Shown here in pieces: positions 21,808-32,745 of a stretch of 64,000 nucleotides of DNA. Position numbers and translations under genes: made by a program. Source of the DNA: Centrapalus pauciflorus. Its lineage: Eukaryota > Streptophyta > Magnoliopsida > Asterales > Asteraceae. Position 1 is the stretch's first letter. Each line of letters begins with the position of its first letter. Location: assembly GCA_020465985.1 (NCBI GenBank), contig JAANYP010002636.1, positions 150,032 through 214,031 on the forward strand, written 5' to 3'. The notes under the pieces are model-generated. The model saw only the letters and a list, made by a program, of their open reading frames with translations. It was not told the origin of the DNA and searched no databases.

Positions 21808-22438
21808 TGTTGGTACACCCTGTGTGACGATAGCAGTCTAAGTGATCCAACATTGTGGTATTAGCAAGTGTTTGATATATATGTTTATATATGTTTGATA
21901 ATTATTATTGATTGTATGTTTGAACTTAATGTAACGTATTACAAGAAGTTCAAACATAAAGATCATAGATAAAATCAAACATAAGTTTCAAATACGGGTT
22001 TAATATGTGAAAGTCGAATTTAGGTTAAATTCGAATTCACAAGTTAATCAGATTCGAATCTATAGCAGATTCGAATGTGTTCCAGTAGGCAGATTCGAGA
22101 GTGTCAGATGGGACAAACTCGAATGGGCCTTGGGCCTGATTCGAGTTTGGCCCATGGCAGACTCGAATTAGCCTCTATAATTAGGGATAGGCTCGAATAA
22201 TTATGAGACTTTTTGCAGAATTCGAGAGAGATTAAGCAAAAGGCGATTTCGAGTTTATCATCAGTTTTAGTGTTGTTTCGGAGAGAATCAATTCGTAGGT
22301 GCGTCCGTCGTAGTTCGTACAGCTGATTGATAGTCTCCGTGTTCCTAGTGAGAGTTGTTACCGTCAACCCGTTAACGAGGATTCCGCACTCGTTGACGGT
22401 CTCGCGTCTAGATAGATCCGTGTTGTGTAGACCTTACA
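21808..22438 (+). repeat. Copia-A 3' LTR
   Basis: 631 bp, TG...CA, matching 9025-9667 with about 2 percent substitutions by eye. It ends at CTTACA and is followed by GGAAA, the target duplication. Confidence 0.92.
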
Positions 22439-22443
22439 GGAAA

Positions 22444-23037
22444 TTTTGTTATGCTAAAAAGGTGTGTGCGGATAGAAGCTGAGTGTTTAGCATGTTAAAT
22501 CTTGGTTAATTTCTGTTTAATGAGTCTCTGGAATTGATGGCAATAAGGGGGAGAGCGAACAGTGCATAGCACAGAACAGAGAAAGAAGAAGAAAAAAATT
22601 GAATAAGCTAACATGTGACCTACTAAGTTCGGGAAATTAAGTCTGTGGGGTACTATGATGCCTAATCACCTAAGACCGTCTAGTTTAGGAACGATTGACC
22701 CAACTCCCATTACATGGACTTATTAGAAAGTCATGACTACAAGTGTTAGTGAAAAGAAAAAAGAAAAAAAGAGAAAATTGCAGTGACATAAAAGTACGCA
22801 TTTGAGCTTAAAGTAAATCAGCTCGTAACCTTGATCTAAAAATCAATTCCTAAGGATTTATTGTGAGGGAGAGAGACCATTGATTGAAAGATGTGAGCAC
22901 TTGAATTTCTATCTTATCACTGTTCTTAGCATTCCAGGAATTCACACTTTTAAGGTTAGAGGATTCAAGTTCGTTATTCCCTTTGTCTTTGTTCTGATGC
23001 CTTGTTCGGGACGATCAAGGTGTAAGTTGAGGAGGTT
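22444..23037 (+). other. Rest of the Athila-1 3' untranslated region, with a conserved hairpin
   Basis: Noncoding. The segment at about 22632-22745 matches 51215-51330 of Athila-2 and the minus strand of 37800-37900 in Athila-3. Inside it, 22664-22696 can fold with CCTAA pairing to TTAGG and AATC to GATT around AGACC-GTCT-AGTTT. The end, CCTTG-TTCGGGACGAT-CAAGG followed by GTAAGTTGAGGAGGTT, is the 3' polypurine-like region before the LTR. Confidence 0.6.
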
Positions 23038-24291
23038 TGATCAGTAGTGATATGAATCACTTATGTTTTTGTGTGTTTTTGTTATGTTTTAGTGTGTTAA
23101 AGGCAAGAAATTGGTACTGCTAATGTAATTTATTTGTTGCAGTTGTTTGGCAAGAAAAGTAAGAAAATTGGTAGCTGGAAGAGTGTAAGAGTACAGGGCG
23201 TCCAAGGCAGCGTCCCAGACGCCGAAGGAGCGTCCGAAGTGGACGATTACAGAAGCTGAGCATCCTGTGGGTAAGGTGCGGCGTCTTGGCCAGCGTTCTG
23301 GACGCTGGGATCGACGCTGGTGCGCCAGTTGCTGCGGGAGCAGTGCTTTTGAGGGAAACGGTTACCACATTTTAGGGGGTTCGCGTGTTGGAGAACACAC
23401 ACACAGAGGGCAGTTTCTGGAGGGTGAACAAGAGGAGAAAACAACAAGACGGATCGTTGGCTAAGCATTTGGCATCCAATTCCTTGTGTTCACACATTAT
23501 AGGTAGTTTGTATGTTTTTATCTATGTCAATCGTTGTTAGTATGCTAGTCCAAGCTATGCTTGGTTAAATACATTGTGGTGTTTGTTCTTAAGTTTGCAT
23601 ATTATGGCATGAACGAATGTTATGTTAATTTCAGTTCCATTTGTGCTTAAAGGGGTTGTGGATCATATTTGTGAATGAATGAATGGTTGTTAAACAATGA
23701 GTATTGTATGTAACAGTGTATAGTGGTATCATTAGTTGTGCTAACTCGATACAAAAGGGAAAGACAAATAATTGAATTGCATACGTTTTTTTTAAGAATA
23801 TTGGTTGTGGAGACTAACTCATTTATATGGAAACTGTTATCTGGAATACATTTGAATGAATGAACTTCATTAGACAATGGATGTGTATGGAACAGTTTAT
23901 ATCAATATCATTGGTTGTGCCAACTTCCTATGAGGGAGAAAGACAACGAATTGAGTGATATACGTTGTCTTCAGAGCATAAATTGTGAATTCGAGTTTGT
24001 TAACATAAAATTGTGTCTTTAGCATTCTGAATTGCCATGATGTGTATAACAAGAGAGCAAGCACCCATTCTCCTTAAGTGAAACTCTTTAACTCAATTTC
24101 TTGTATTAGAACGCAATAGTAGCAATCGATAGTAGTAGGTTATTAGTGAAAAGCAAATGATTACAATTTCAATCCAAACAGTCTCTAAAGCTAAGTTTAC
24201 GACCTGACTTTCCCTGTGGATTCGATCCCACTTACCCTATCTATATAGTGTGTTTGGGTTATTTTTGATACTCATACGACTGGGTCCATCA
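23038..24291 (+). repeat. Athila-1 3' LTR
   Basis: 1254 bp from TGATCAGTAG to GGTCCATCA. It follows a polypurine-like tract as in Athila-2 and Athila-3, and its tail contains the GATTCGATCCCACTTACCC words that also occur, reversed, as GGGTAAGTAGGGATCG in the Athila-3 LTR. GGCGTC, GACGCC and GCGTCC words cluster at 23190-23320, as in the spacer before ORF A. The partner LTR is outside the window, so the exact ends rest on TG/CA and these comparisons. Confidence 0.7.
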
Positions 24292-26892
24292 AATAACGTA
24301 GCGCTTTTACTAAAATCTGCAACATAAACCTCGAAGTAATAAAATAAAGCTTTCTAAGTTCAAACCACAACCATCAGAGCACGCTAAAATTTAAATGTAG
24401 TTGTTACAACCAAATTTAAAATCCAGGGATCTAGCCATCTCAATTACAAGTTCAATAGTTACTACAATAATAGCTGAAGTCTTTCTGATATCATAAGTCC
24501 TCAAACTCTAGATCCTGAAGCCGGTGCCTTCCTCTTATCAGCTAAACCTGAAAAGTTGTCCCCACAACCGGGGTAAGCCGTCGCCTAGCGAGTAACAGAT
24601 TTTAAAAGCACAAACAAACATATAAACATGATCAACACGAATATCGGCTCAAAATTCAACATGTGTAGCATTACAACTCGCTCGGTGTACCATACACGAA
24701 TAGGGTATAGGTACCGGCTCTCCCAGCAACAAGTACACGACGTACGACTCGCTCGGATAGTACGTGTACAAAACACGCGGCTCACCCGACATGCAACTCG
24801 GAAGCACACAACAACCTCACTAAATCCACATAATACACACTATGCATACTAGGAAAAGGCTTCTCAGATATCGGCTCATGGCAACGAAATAAACAACATT
24901 CAAGGCTAAGCATGGTAGTTAAACAATAGTCATGGCAATATAAACGAATGAGATATCTAGTGCAAACATATCATGAATGATCATTTGGGAAATTAAATCA
25001 ATTACTCACAGTGCTGAAATCTATACTTGACAAGCGATCACCAAAATCATCTGAACCACTAGAATAAGTCACACGTCTCAATCGAATCACTAGAGTCCTG
25101 ATAACAAAGTACATTGTCTATTTATCAATATTCTTAACTCTATATTTTACTAGGTCTGTGATATATAATTTAGTTAAAGTTCACGGATTAGATCAGTAAA
25201 TTTTGATTTATTCTTGTTACATTATTAAAGTAATTCTTTAAATTAAAGTAATAATTTAACATTAGTTATTATGCCAACAATTATAAAACTATTAATTGAA
25301 ATTGCATGAATAATTCATCAATTTAATAAGAACAGCTAAATTATTTACATATAGAGTATTTAATGCCATATATTCAGTAACTATTTCAATTTGATGGAAA
25401 GTTCAACCCAAATCATAAATTTCAAGTCCAAACTAATTTATTAAATTAATTAAATGGGTCATCAAATTCAAAATCCCTTTCGACATTATATAACCCATAA
25501 TATTCATATGATCACAATAACAATTACACCTAAGATGAATTTGTAATGGAATTAGAAAATAAATCTAACTCAAACCCAATTTAGTGATTTAAAGTATCTA
25601 GACCCAAATTAATTGAATTGTTTATACCAACATCGCATTTACATGCCCAACCCATTTCATTTAATTAACCAACCCAAACTATCTAAAAATGGACCCAAGA
25701 TCAACTAAATGGACCACCTAACCAACATCTATCTAAGCCCAAAATCAAATTCTAACCTAAGCCCAAAATACTAATAATAACAATACTAAAATACTACCCA
25801 AAACCCAAGAGTAAATAACCCATATTGCCCATTAAACCCAATCTAGGCCCACCCCCTTTGGCCTTTGCTGCCTTGCTAACAAAAACGCTGACACCAGAAC
25901 AAAACCATCGCTGCTTTCTCCTTCATCCAGACCGCCGGCCAGAGGCTGTGGCGGCGTCGGCCGGCCACTCTCTGGTCGGTTTTCATTCTGGCAGCCCAAC
26001 CCTCACCTTTCTTCTCTCTCGATGAACAAAGAGAAAAAGGAAAAGAAGGGCACAACATCGGTGGTCTCCAAACCAGAGAGAAAGAGAGGCGGCATCCAGT
26101 CACCGGTCAGAGCTGCAACGTCGGCGGCGACACCGATCGGGTCTCCAGTGACCTTCACACTCATTTAACTCATAGATTCCACTTTTATTTTCTTGATTTT
26201 TACCCAACAATTCAATCCAGAACCTCAATTTCAAAAATCGTGGAACTCAACTAAATTAAACATCTATAATCATCCTAATATAATATCTATACTTATTTGG
26301 ATCATTTCTATATAAATTTTCGGATTCAATCTTTACAATAAAAAAAATCACCATTGTTGAGTTCATCAATAGAGTTATCCATGAAAATAATCAATCGCAT
26401 GATTTTATTACATAAACTATATCATTTTAGATTCATAAAACACTTATAAACAACATTTTATGAATCCTTACAACACTACACATAATATATACGGAAAAAG
26501 AAAGATTGATTGAGTTCATACTCAATACCTTAAAGCTTATCAATGGAGGTGACTATTTGATATAGATGATAAATGTTGATGAAGATAAAATCCTTTTAAC
26601 TGCACCTCCAAATGATCCTCCTTCAAACTTTCAATTCCAAAAATGTGTGTGTATGTGAGTGTCTGTTTTTGTTTTCTAGTGATGTAAGATATGTGAAGAA
26701 ACATTCCTCCACTTTCTGTTATAACTTCTTCCCATCCCTCACTTTTTGACATTTTTTTATGCATCATAAATATTTAAATTTCTTTCTATTTAATTAGTTG
26801 GTTTAAAATATCAACTTTAAAACTTTATAATTAGATAATGGACTTGTGTATAATTACCTCGAGAATTTAATGGGTGTTATAATCAAAATTCC
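24292..26892 (-). other. Probable antisense LTR remnant of a chromovirus-type gypsy element
   Basis: No convincing gene. Read on the minus strand, the right end starts TGTTGGGAATTTTG and continues with an AT-rich stretch, a CT-rich leader with GCCGCC words (about 25900-26150), repeated GGGCC/GGGTT words, and near the left end GTTACTCGCTAGGCGACGG followed by CTTACCCC. That composition reminds me of the long LTRs of Tekay/Del-type chromoviruses, but I have no second copy to prove it. Athila-1 ends at 24291 and Athila-2 sequence starts at about 26893. Short minus-strand frames in the CT-rich part are not called genes. Confidence 0.35.
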
Positions 26893-26898
26893 CAACAA

Positions 26899-28140
26899 AT
26901 GAAGTACTTCTATGCTCAGGCGAAACAATATATATGGGATGAGCCTGATCTATTTAAGATACGTGCGGATCAAATCATAAGACGATGTGTCCCTGACTCA
27001 GAACATGAAGATATCCTGTGACATTGTCATGCATTTGCATGTGGTGGTAATTTCAGCGCCAAGAAAACTGGACACCGAATATTGCAGTGTGGGTTCTTCT
27101 GGCCCACAATATTTAAAGATGCATATGAATTTGTCAAAAGATGCACAAGATGCCATCAAATGGGTGGCATTGCAAAAAGGGATGAAATGCGCATGACCCC
27201 GATACTAATTGTTGAGATATTCGACATCTGGGGGATCGACTATATGGGTCGCTTCCCTAAGTCGTTCGACTATGAATACATCTTAATTGCAGTAGATTAT
27301 GTTTCCAAATGGGTGGAAGCAGAAACTATAAGAACTAATGATAATAGAGTGGTATGCAAATTCATGAAAAGAAATATCTTTGCACGCCACGGAATTTCGA
27401 GGGCAATAATTAGTGATGGGGGGTCACACTTTAAAAATCAGCATTTTTTAAGACCCCTTAAACATTATGGAGTCACTCATAGAATTGCCACACCTTATCA
27501 TCCGCAAACTAGCAGACAATTCGAGATTTCAAATAGAGATATCAAGAGAATCCTTGAAAAAACAATGAGGCCAGATTGGAAGGATTGGTCACAAAAGCTG
27601 CAGGATGCTCTATAGGCATATCGTACTGCCTTTAAAACATCTATTGGTATGTCCTCATATCGGCTTGTATATGGTATTTTGTGTCATCTCCCTGTTGAAC
27701 TGGAACAACGAGCTATGTGGGCAAAGAAAAACATTAATTTTAATTTACATGATGTCGGTGTTGACAGAAAATTCCAATTAATGGAGATGGAGGGGATTCG
27801 TAGAGACGCCTATGAGAGTGCAAAAATCTTTAAAGAAAAGACAAAGGCTTTTCACGATAGAATGTTGAGAAATAAAACATTTACCAAAGGAAATAAAGTT
27901 TGGTTAGTTAATGCAAGACTTAAATTATTTCCTGGTAAATTAAAAAGTAAACGGACATGTCTATATATAGTAACAGAAGTCTACCCACATGGTGCGGTAG
28001 AAATTCAGGACCTAAAAGGTGGAACACCATTTAAAGTAAACAGACATAGATTAAAACTATATGTACAATGGGCCACCAATAATATGCTAGTCTCTAAACT
28101 AATTAGGTTAGAAGAACCCAAACATAGTAGGCTAGTATAG
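26899..28140 (+). pseudogene. Athila-2 integrase fragment with two in-frame stops
   Basis: One frame runs from 26899 to the TAG at 28138 with only two internal stops: TGA at 27019, just before the HCHAFACGGNFSAKK zinc-binding motif, and TAG at 27613, where Athila-3 has a Trp (TGG), the G-to-A change expected from cytosine decay on the other strand. The core is otherwise complete: WGIDYMGRF, IISDGGSHF and the Glu of QFEISNRD. The C-terminus is intact, with GAVEIQDLKGGTPFKVNRHRL. It is better preserved than Athila-1. Confidence 0.88.
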
Positions 28141-28151
28141 GAGCAGTACGT

Positions 28152-28300
28152 CTGGCTGAAGACGTAAAACATAGCGCTTCCTGGGAGGCAACCCAGAGAA
28201 CTTTGTGGGTATGTTTCTGGAAACCCTCACGAGACAACACTCGTCCACTTGGGATACCGAGGGGTTTAACGGCGTGTTGCACGTGCTAAGTGCAATCGTG
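28152..28300 (+). other. Conserved structured block after pol (Athila-2 copy), four hairpins
   Basis: Hairpin a: CTGGGAGGCAACCCAG (28181-28196). Hairpin b: ACGAG (28229-28233) with CTCGT (28240-28244). Hairpin c: CCACTTGG (28245-28252) with CCGAGGGG (28257-28264), loop GATA. Hairpin d: TTGCAC (28277-28282) with GTGCAA (28290-28295), loop GTGCTAA. It lies 41 bp after the pol stop. The same four are seen in Athila-3 and three of them in Athila-1, with compensating base changes. Confidence 0.65.
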
Positions 28301-29245
28301 ATTCCCTACGAAGAGGTGGATTAATTGACTATTTTAATTCTTAGTTAATTTAGTGTAACCAACTAAGTTGGGAAGGATTCCCAACCCAACTGTAGTTGTT
28401 TTCAGGTTTAAGTTAGTATAAAAAATATCACATCAGAAATTAAAATTTTTAGGCACACACAATAATTTATTTAACACAATTTAATAGTCTAATTTGGGGA
28501 GAGTTCGTTCAAAAATTTTGACAGTTGAGAAATAGGCTAAGAAGCCACATGCGCCCCAAATAAAAAATCTAGAGGCCAAGTGTGCAAGGGGAGGCACAGG
28601 GCTACGCCAGGTCTGCGCCTGGTCGTCCTGAATCACTTATAAATACGAAACCATATGTTCAAACCGTCATAAACCCTAATTTTGACGGTAGAAAATAGTG
28701 ATATCGATCTCAAGCCCTAAACCTTCTCAAATAACGCCCTTTTCATGTCAAATCTTCTGATCTGTCTTAGTTCTTCTCATTAATCATTAAGATGTACTCT
28801 TCCTAAAACTCATAGTTACATTCTATGTCAGTTTTTAAGGTTATTCATGCATGCATCGGATGAACATTGGGGGTTTGCATTAATTTTCGTAAAAAGTGTT
28901 AAATATAATTGCATGCATTCTTAGAGTTATCATCATTGCAAATATTTTTACTCAAAAATTTTAGTTTTTCCAAACATCAAGGGTATTATCATAAGTTTGT
29001 TTAAGGTTTGAAAAAGGTTTTAATGCATTATTCTTGAAAAACCTGATAAAGGTTTGGTTAAATCTTAAAAGTTGTTGTCATAAAGTGCATGCATTATTAG
29101 GTTAGCATTGGCTCACATTGTTGGTGAGAAATAGGAATTTACATTGTGAAATAGAAAAGGGTTTTTACAAATCATGCAATACTCATATAGGACACCCTAT
29201 TCAATAATTATTAAATAACCTATTTCCCACATATTCTAATTGTAG
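28301..29245 (+). other. Athila-2 spacer before ORF A with LTR-like promoter module
   Basis: No gene. A polypurine-like AAGTTGGGAAGG lies at about 28364-28375. A GC-rich motif (GGCACAGGGCTACGCC, GGTCTGCGCC) lies at 28592-28626, followed by a TATA box (TATAAATA, 28638-28645) and AAACCCTAAT. The LTR of this element has the same succession: GGCACAGGCCTGCGCC words, then TATAAATA at 52119-52126. The spacer ends TTCTAATTGTAG directly before the ATG of ORF A. Confidence 0.6.
28592..28645 (+). promoter_or_regulatory. GC motif plus TATA box before Athila-2 ORF A
   Basis: GC-rich words matching those of the element's own LTR are followed 12 bp later by TATAAATA. This could be a promoter for ORF A, about 600 bp upstream of its ATG. 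Only sequence likeness supports it. Confidence 0.45.
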
Positions 29246-30530
29246 ATGTCGGGCCAATTTCAAGATAATAGAGATCATGAATCCAACACCCGCTTTACCC
29301 GTACCCCACGTATGCGGGTCCCTCACCCTGATTCTGTCCGCTTTGAGGTCCCACTCAATGCGGAATTTCCAGTTATTCCACCAAACACCAATAACGGTTG
29401 ACCACCTCGTTTCCATTTAGAGCGAACCTTAAAACATTCTGACTTTGAGGGATTCGAGATCTTAGAGTGTTTTTAAAGGTTAGGATGGGCTAAAGCTATC
29501 CAATGGCAATTACCATATATCCATACTAGCCTAATTCCACAATGGTTTGCCACTATGAGGAGACTAGATGAGTATGAGGAATATGACTTTGAGTTATTGT
29601 GGATGATGGGGAATAAAAAGTGACAATCTCTAGGAACATAATCTTTGAGGAATTTCATATAGATACTAAAGTACCGTGACTTAGAGAATTTTGGTCATCT
29701 TTGGATCTTAAGGGGGTAGAGCTTGTAAGATAAATGGTTGGGTTAGGCGTTGGTTGGGAATGGTAGCTATTGTGTTTTGGATGACATTAGATGATGCACA
29801 GACATACACTAGCTTCTGTAGAGGAAACCTGTGCCCTTTAGCTAAGGTTTTATTGAAATTTGTTATCTATAACTTGCTTCCACGACACCAGGACATTACC
29901 ACTGTTAGACCTCAGGAGATTTTACTGATTCAAGCACTTATGACGGGTTATCCAATGATATCATTAGGGTATATAATTATGGAAAACCTATGGGAGTGTA
30001 CTGTGATGGTACAAGGTACAAATTACCCACGTTGCAGAATGTTAACCGAGTTATTTGAAATTGAGAGAGCAGTGTCGGAGGAATTACCATGCAAATATCT
30101 TAATCCAAATGAGGTATGGTTCACTAGGCTCATAATGGTAGGATTAGTTTTTGAGAGGACTGTGCTAGGTTTCCAAATACATTGCCCTAAATCTACCACA
30201 GTCACAGAATTTCACGTTCGTCAAACTAGAGTACCCGGATGAGAAACCAAACAACAAGGGAAAGACTAAAATGGATATCGATGAGGAGGAGAAAAAGCCA
30301 GGAATGAAAGCACCGACTTTGGACTTATTTTGACACATATTGAGATTCTGAGAGATGTCATGGGAGGCCTTGTTATCATAAACAAGGCACTCCTAAAAGA
30401 CATCGAGGCATTACGCGCAAATCAAAAGAAGCATGATCAGTTGTTCGAAGTTCATTCCGGTTGGCTGACGAACCTGCAGCTGGCAATGGACAAGCTTGAA
30501 GATATAATTGTTCCTTCAAAGTCGATTTAA
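29246..30530 (+). pseudogene. Athila-2 ORF A (env-position protein), multiply broken
   Basis: The ATG at 29246 follows TTCTAATTGTAG directly. The N-terminal part (DNRDHESNTRFTRTPRMR) soon meets stops near 29398 and 29474. The middle is frameshifted. The conserved core is clear at 29754-30240 (CRGNLCPLAKVLLKFVIYNLLPRHQD, then a MENLWE motif). The C-terminal helical part is at 30330-30530 (LLKDIEALRANQKKHDQLFEVH), coiled-coil-like. It matches ORF A of Athila-1. Function unknown; no membrane or secretion signal. Confidence 0.7.
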
Positions 30531-30762
30531 ATTATTTGTTTATGAGTGAGGATAGTTTAGCATGAGTGCGCAGCCATACATTTTATTTGTTTAGTTTTCT
30601 TTTCTGTTATGATAACATTTTGTATTTCATTTTCTTTTATCTCAAAGTATTTGGGTTTGAATTTGCAATAATAATTAAGTGTGTTTAAGTTTTAGTTTAA
30701 TTGAGCAAGGAATGTAACTAGTATGAAATCGCATTAAAATTGGTTAATTTTGGCATGATCAT

Positions 30763-30799
30763 GTGACGAGGACGTCACAATGGTCTAAGTTGGGGAGGG
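30763..30799 (+). promoter_or_regulatory. Hairpin plus internal polypurine-like tract (Athila-2)
   Basis: GTGAC-GAGGAC-GTCAC then AAGTTGGGGAGGG. Athila-1 has GTGAT-GAGGAC-ATCAC and the same tract at 7068-7106: the loop is constant and the closing pair swapped. It may be an extra plus-strand priming site. Confidence 0.45.
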
Positions 30800-31631
30800 A
30801 AGGTTCTAAGAAATGTTTAATCTAATTAAATTAGCCTCCACAAAAATTTTTAGACCGAATTTTTCACCATTTAGCAGAGGGATACGCCACCATACACCTC
30901 AAAAACAGTAAAATAATTAGAATTTTGCAGAGGTGTGCACAGGGGGGGGGGGGGCGCAGGGCTACGCCTGGCCTACGCCCCTATCGAGTGAAAATGCAGA
31001 AAATTACTTTCTTCTTCGTTTCACAAACCCTAATCACCCTGTCAACCTACGGCTAAGGTGCGGCTACCCCTTGCAAACCCGATTTTTCTCTAAATTTCAC
31101 AAATCTAAGCTTAAAAACATTCCTACCATCATATATAACGAAGATCTAGGTTCAAATCGCTCACATTGTGGTCATTGTCACTCATTTGAGAGGTTTTTGG
31201 GTAAGAAGTGGCTGGAAGATAAATCTAATTTTTGTTCATCTTTTCATCATCATTTATCAAGGTTAGTGTTATTTTCTTAAAAAATACAAGTTTAATTCAT
31301 AACATTAGGGTTGGAAGAATGTAAGAAAGCTTCATGGTCATCCATGGAGTTTTTGAGATCATTTTGACTTTTAGAGTCAAAGTTTGGTGAAATTGCATGT
31401 TTAAGATGCTAATATTGGATAATAGTATAAGGTTTATGTTTAGATAATATGTAAGTTAATTTTCCATAATCAATTCTTGAATTAAAGATAGATTTATAAA
31501 AGTTGGTTGCCTAGATATGCATATATGTTTATAATTTACGAGTAAATGGGTTAACTAGCTAGGATTTAAAGTCTAAACTTTGTTGAAATAATAAGTGTAT
31601 AGTTAGTGTATACAATGATGGAAATAATTCT

Positions 31632-31665
31632 ACACACACACACACACACATATGTGCGTGTGTAA
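31632..31665 (+). repeat. CA/TG microsatellite
   Basis: A run of CA repeats followed by ATATGTGCGTGTGT. Short simple repeat. Confidence 0.85.
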
Positions 31666-31774
31666 AAGTATATATATAGCGGGTCTAAACATAATAAGCG
31701 TAAATGTGAAAATGTGTAATTATATATTACATGCTAAGTTTGTGCCTCACACATTATTGAATGGTGATTTGTAG

Positions 31775-32428
31775 ATGTCACAACAGACCCGTTGACGCAC
31801 CCATGCGGCCGACGAACCGGTTGGATTAGATACCAAACCTATTGCTCTCGCACCACCCGGTAGAAATGAGACCAACACTATTTCTTTATATGAAATAAAC
31901 GAGGAGGATTTTGATGGGAGGGTAAGGAAAGAGGAGTTCAAAGATTATGGTATTTCCGTATCTATTCGAATTTTTAGGATGAGAGGGAGTGTTTGATTTA
32001 GGAGGGTCCCAAATTTATCAATCTGATGTGGTAGAATGGATGTCGACTCTTATGAAAGAAATAGGTCGAACATATGATGACTTTAAGCTTATAGGCACAG
32101 TACACGGGCGAGATGTGGCGATGGATGCAAGAATCTTTCGCCAACTATTTAATGTATATATTGGAGTGGGAAATGATGGATCTACCCAGATAGGGTATGA
32201 GTATAGGTCGGAGTCCCAGTTGGCTTTTACCAACCAGACGTGGACAGGTGAGTGGGTTGAACAAGTATGTAAGGTGTTCAACCGCAGCACCGAGGCAGCT
32301 GAAAATTATGTTACCTATAATAGGAAGGACTTATCTCCGCGTGCCAAAGTTCTTCACAAGATTCTCGTGAACAACATATTATCACGAGATAGTGACCTTT
32401 CAAATGTCAGACACCGAGACGTCACAGT
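31775..32428 (+). pseudogene. Athila-2 ORF B, first half, interrupted by Copia-B
   Basis: The ATG at 31775 follows GGTGATTTGTAG. An early TGA lies near 31793 and a frameshift near 31955. From 31989 the frame is clear: FDLGGSQIYQSDVVEWM, then the conserved block RKDLSPRAKVLHKILVNNILSR. The coding sequence is cut at codon level by Copia-B at 32428. It continues in the correct frame at 49918 after removal of one copy of the 5-bp duplication, and there aligns with ORF B of Athila-1. Confidence 0.75.
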
Positions 32429-32731
32429 TGTTAGAATCAATTTTAGATTGATGAATTTAATATGTCTAGGGTGTATTTTGTAATTAATGCATAGTTGATT
32501 TTTGTCTATAAATAGAATATTCCTTTTGTAAATAGTACGAAACTGAATATTGTAGTTGCACGGAATTGTAATTGTGATTGCACGGACTTCTAAGAAGATC
32601 AGGGCTACAGTGCTTTGTATTCATTCATCATCCTATAATCATCTTTTGGTGAAATATACTCATTTGGTTAGTGTTTTTGATCTTTGTAAATGTTTTTATT
32701 AAATGTTTTGATTGATTAATCTGGAATAGCA
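32429..32731 (+). repeat. Copia-B 5' LTR and adjacent primer site
   Basis: 303 bp with TATA box TATAAATA at 32507-32514. The primer site TTGGTATTAGAGC follows at about 32733-32745, one mismatch from the iMet type. Confidence 0.9.
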
Positions 32732-32745
32732 ATTGGTATTAGAGC

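Larger units (their letters stand above)
9025..22438 (+). mobile_element. Copia-A: complete Ty1/copia element with a third ORF, nested in Athila-1
   Basis: Both LTRs begin TGTTGGTACACC and end CTTACA (9025-9667 and 21808-22438). GGAAA flanks the element on both sides. Order: LTR, iMet-type primer site, long AT-rich leader with TCGA motifs, gag, pol (PR-INT-RT-RH), 2.2-kb spacer, third ORF, polypurine tract AAGGGGGAGTC, LTR. The order after the primer site and the extra ORF after pol resemble Sirevirus-like or other env-position copia lineages; I cannot assign the lineage without a tree. By eye the LTRs differ by about 15 substitutions and one 13-bp indel. gag and the third ORF carry breaks while pol is open, so trans-complementation would be needed. 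Confidence 0.92.
1..24291 (+). mobile_element. Athila-1: Ty3/gypsy Athila-type element, 5' end outside window, interrupted by Copia-A at 9025-22438
   Basis: Order seen on the plus strand: end of gag, protease, RT, RNase H, integrase, a structured noncoding block, two tandem ORFs of one family (A and B), 3' UTR, polypurine-like tract and an LTR that begins TGATCAG at 23038 and ends CA at 24291. The 5' LTR and most of gag lie left of the window. The DLGAS protease, FMDD RT and the two ORFs after integrase fit Athila. All coding parts carry frameshifts or stops, so this copy cannot make its own proteins. Copia-A splits it at 9024/22444 with a GGAAA duplication. No second LTR is available for dating. 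Confidence 0.85.
30531..31774 (+). other. Athila-2 spacer between ORF A and ORF B
   Basis: Holds a hairpin GTGAC-GAGGAC-GTCAC (30763-30778), a polypurine-like tract AAGTTGGGGAGGG (30787-30799), a G13 run (30942-30954) followed by the GC motif GCGCAGGGCTACGCC (30955-30985), a CA/TG microsatellite (31632-31665), and TTGATTTGTAG-type acceptor sequence (GGTGATTTGTAG) directly before the ORF B ATG. A 115-codon frame at 30933-31280 has no recognisable domain and is not called. Confidence 0.55.

Noticed and set aside
25825..26103. Short frames in the CT-rich stretch as a host gene
   Set aside because: Overlapping frames on both strands, no recognisable domain, and the context is LTR-like.
24402..26897. 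Exact solo LTR with TG/CA ends at these positions
   Set aside because: The five bases outside the proposed ends (GTAGT and AATGA) do not match, so the ends are not supported.
30933..31280. 115-codon frame containing Gly-rich start
   Set aside because: It starts in the G13 run and GC motif; no domain, and not shared with Athila-1.
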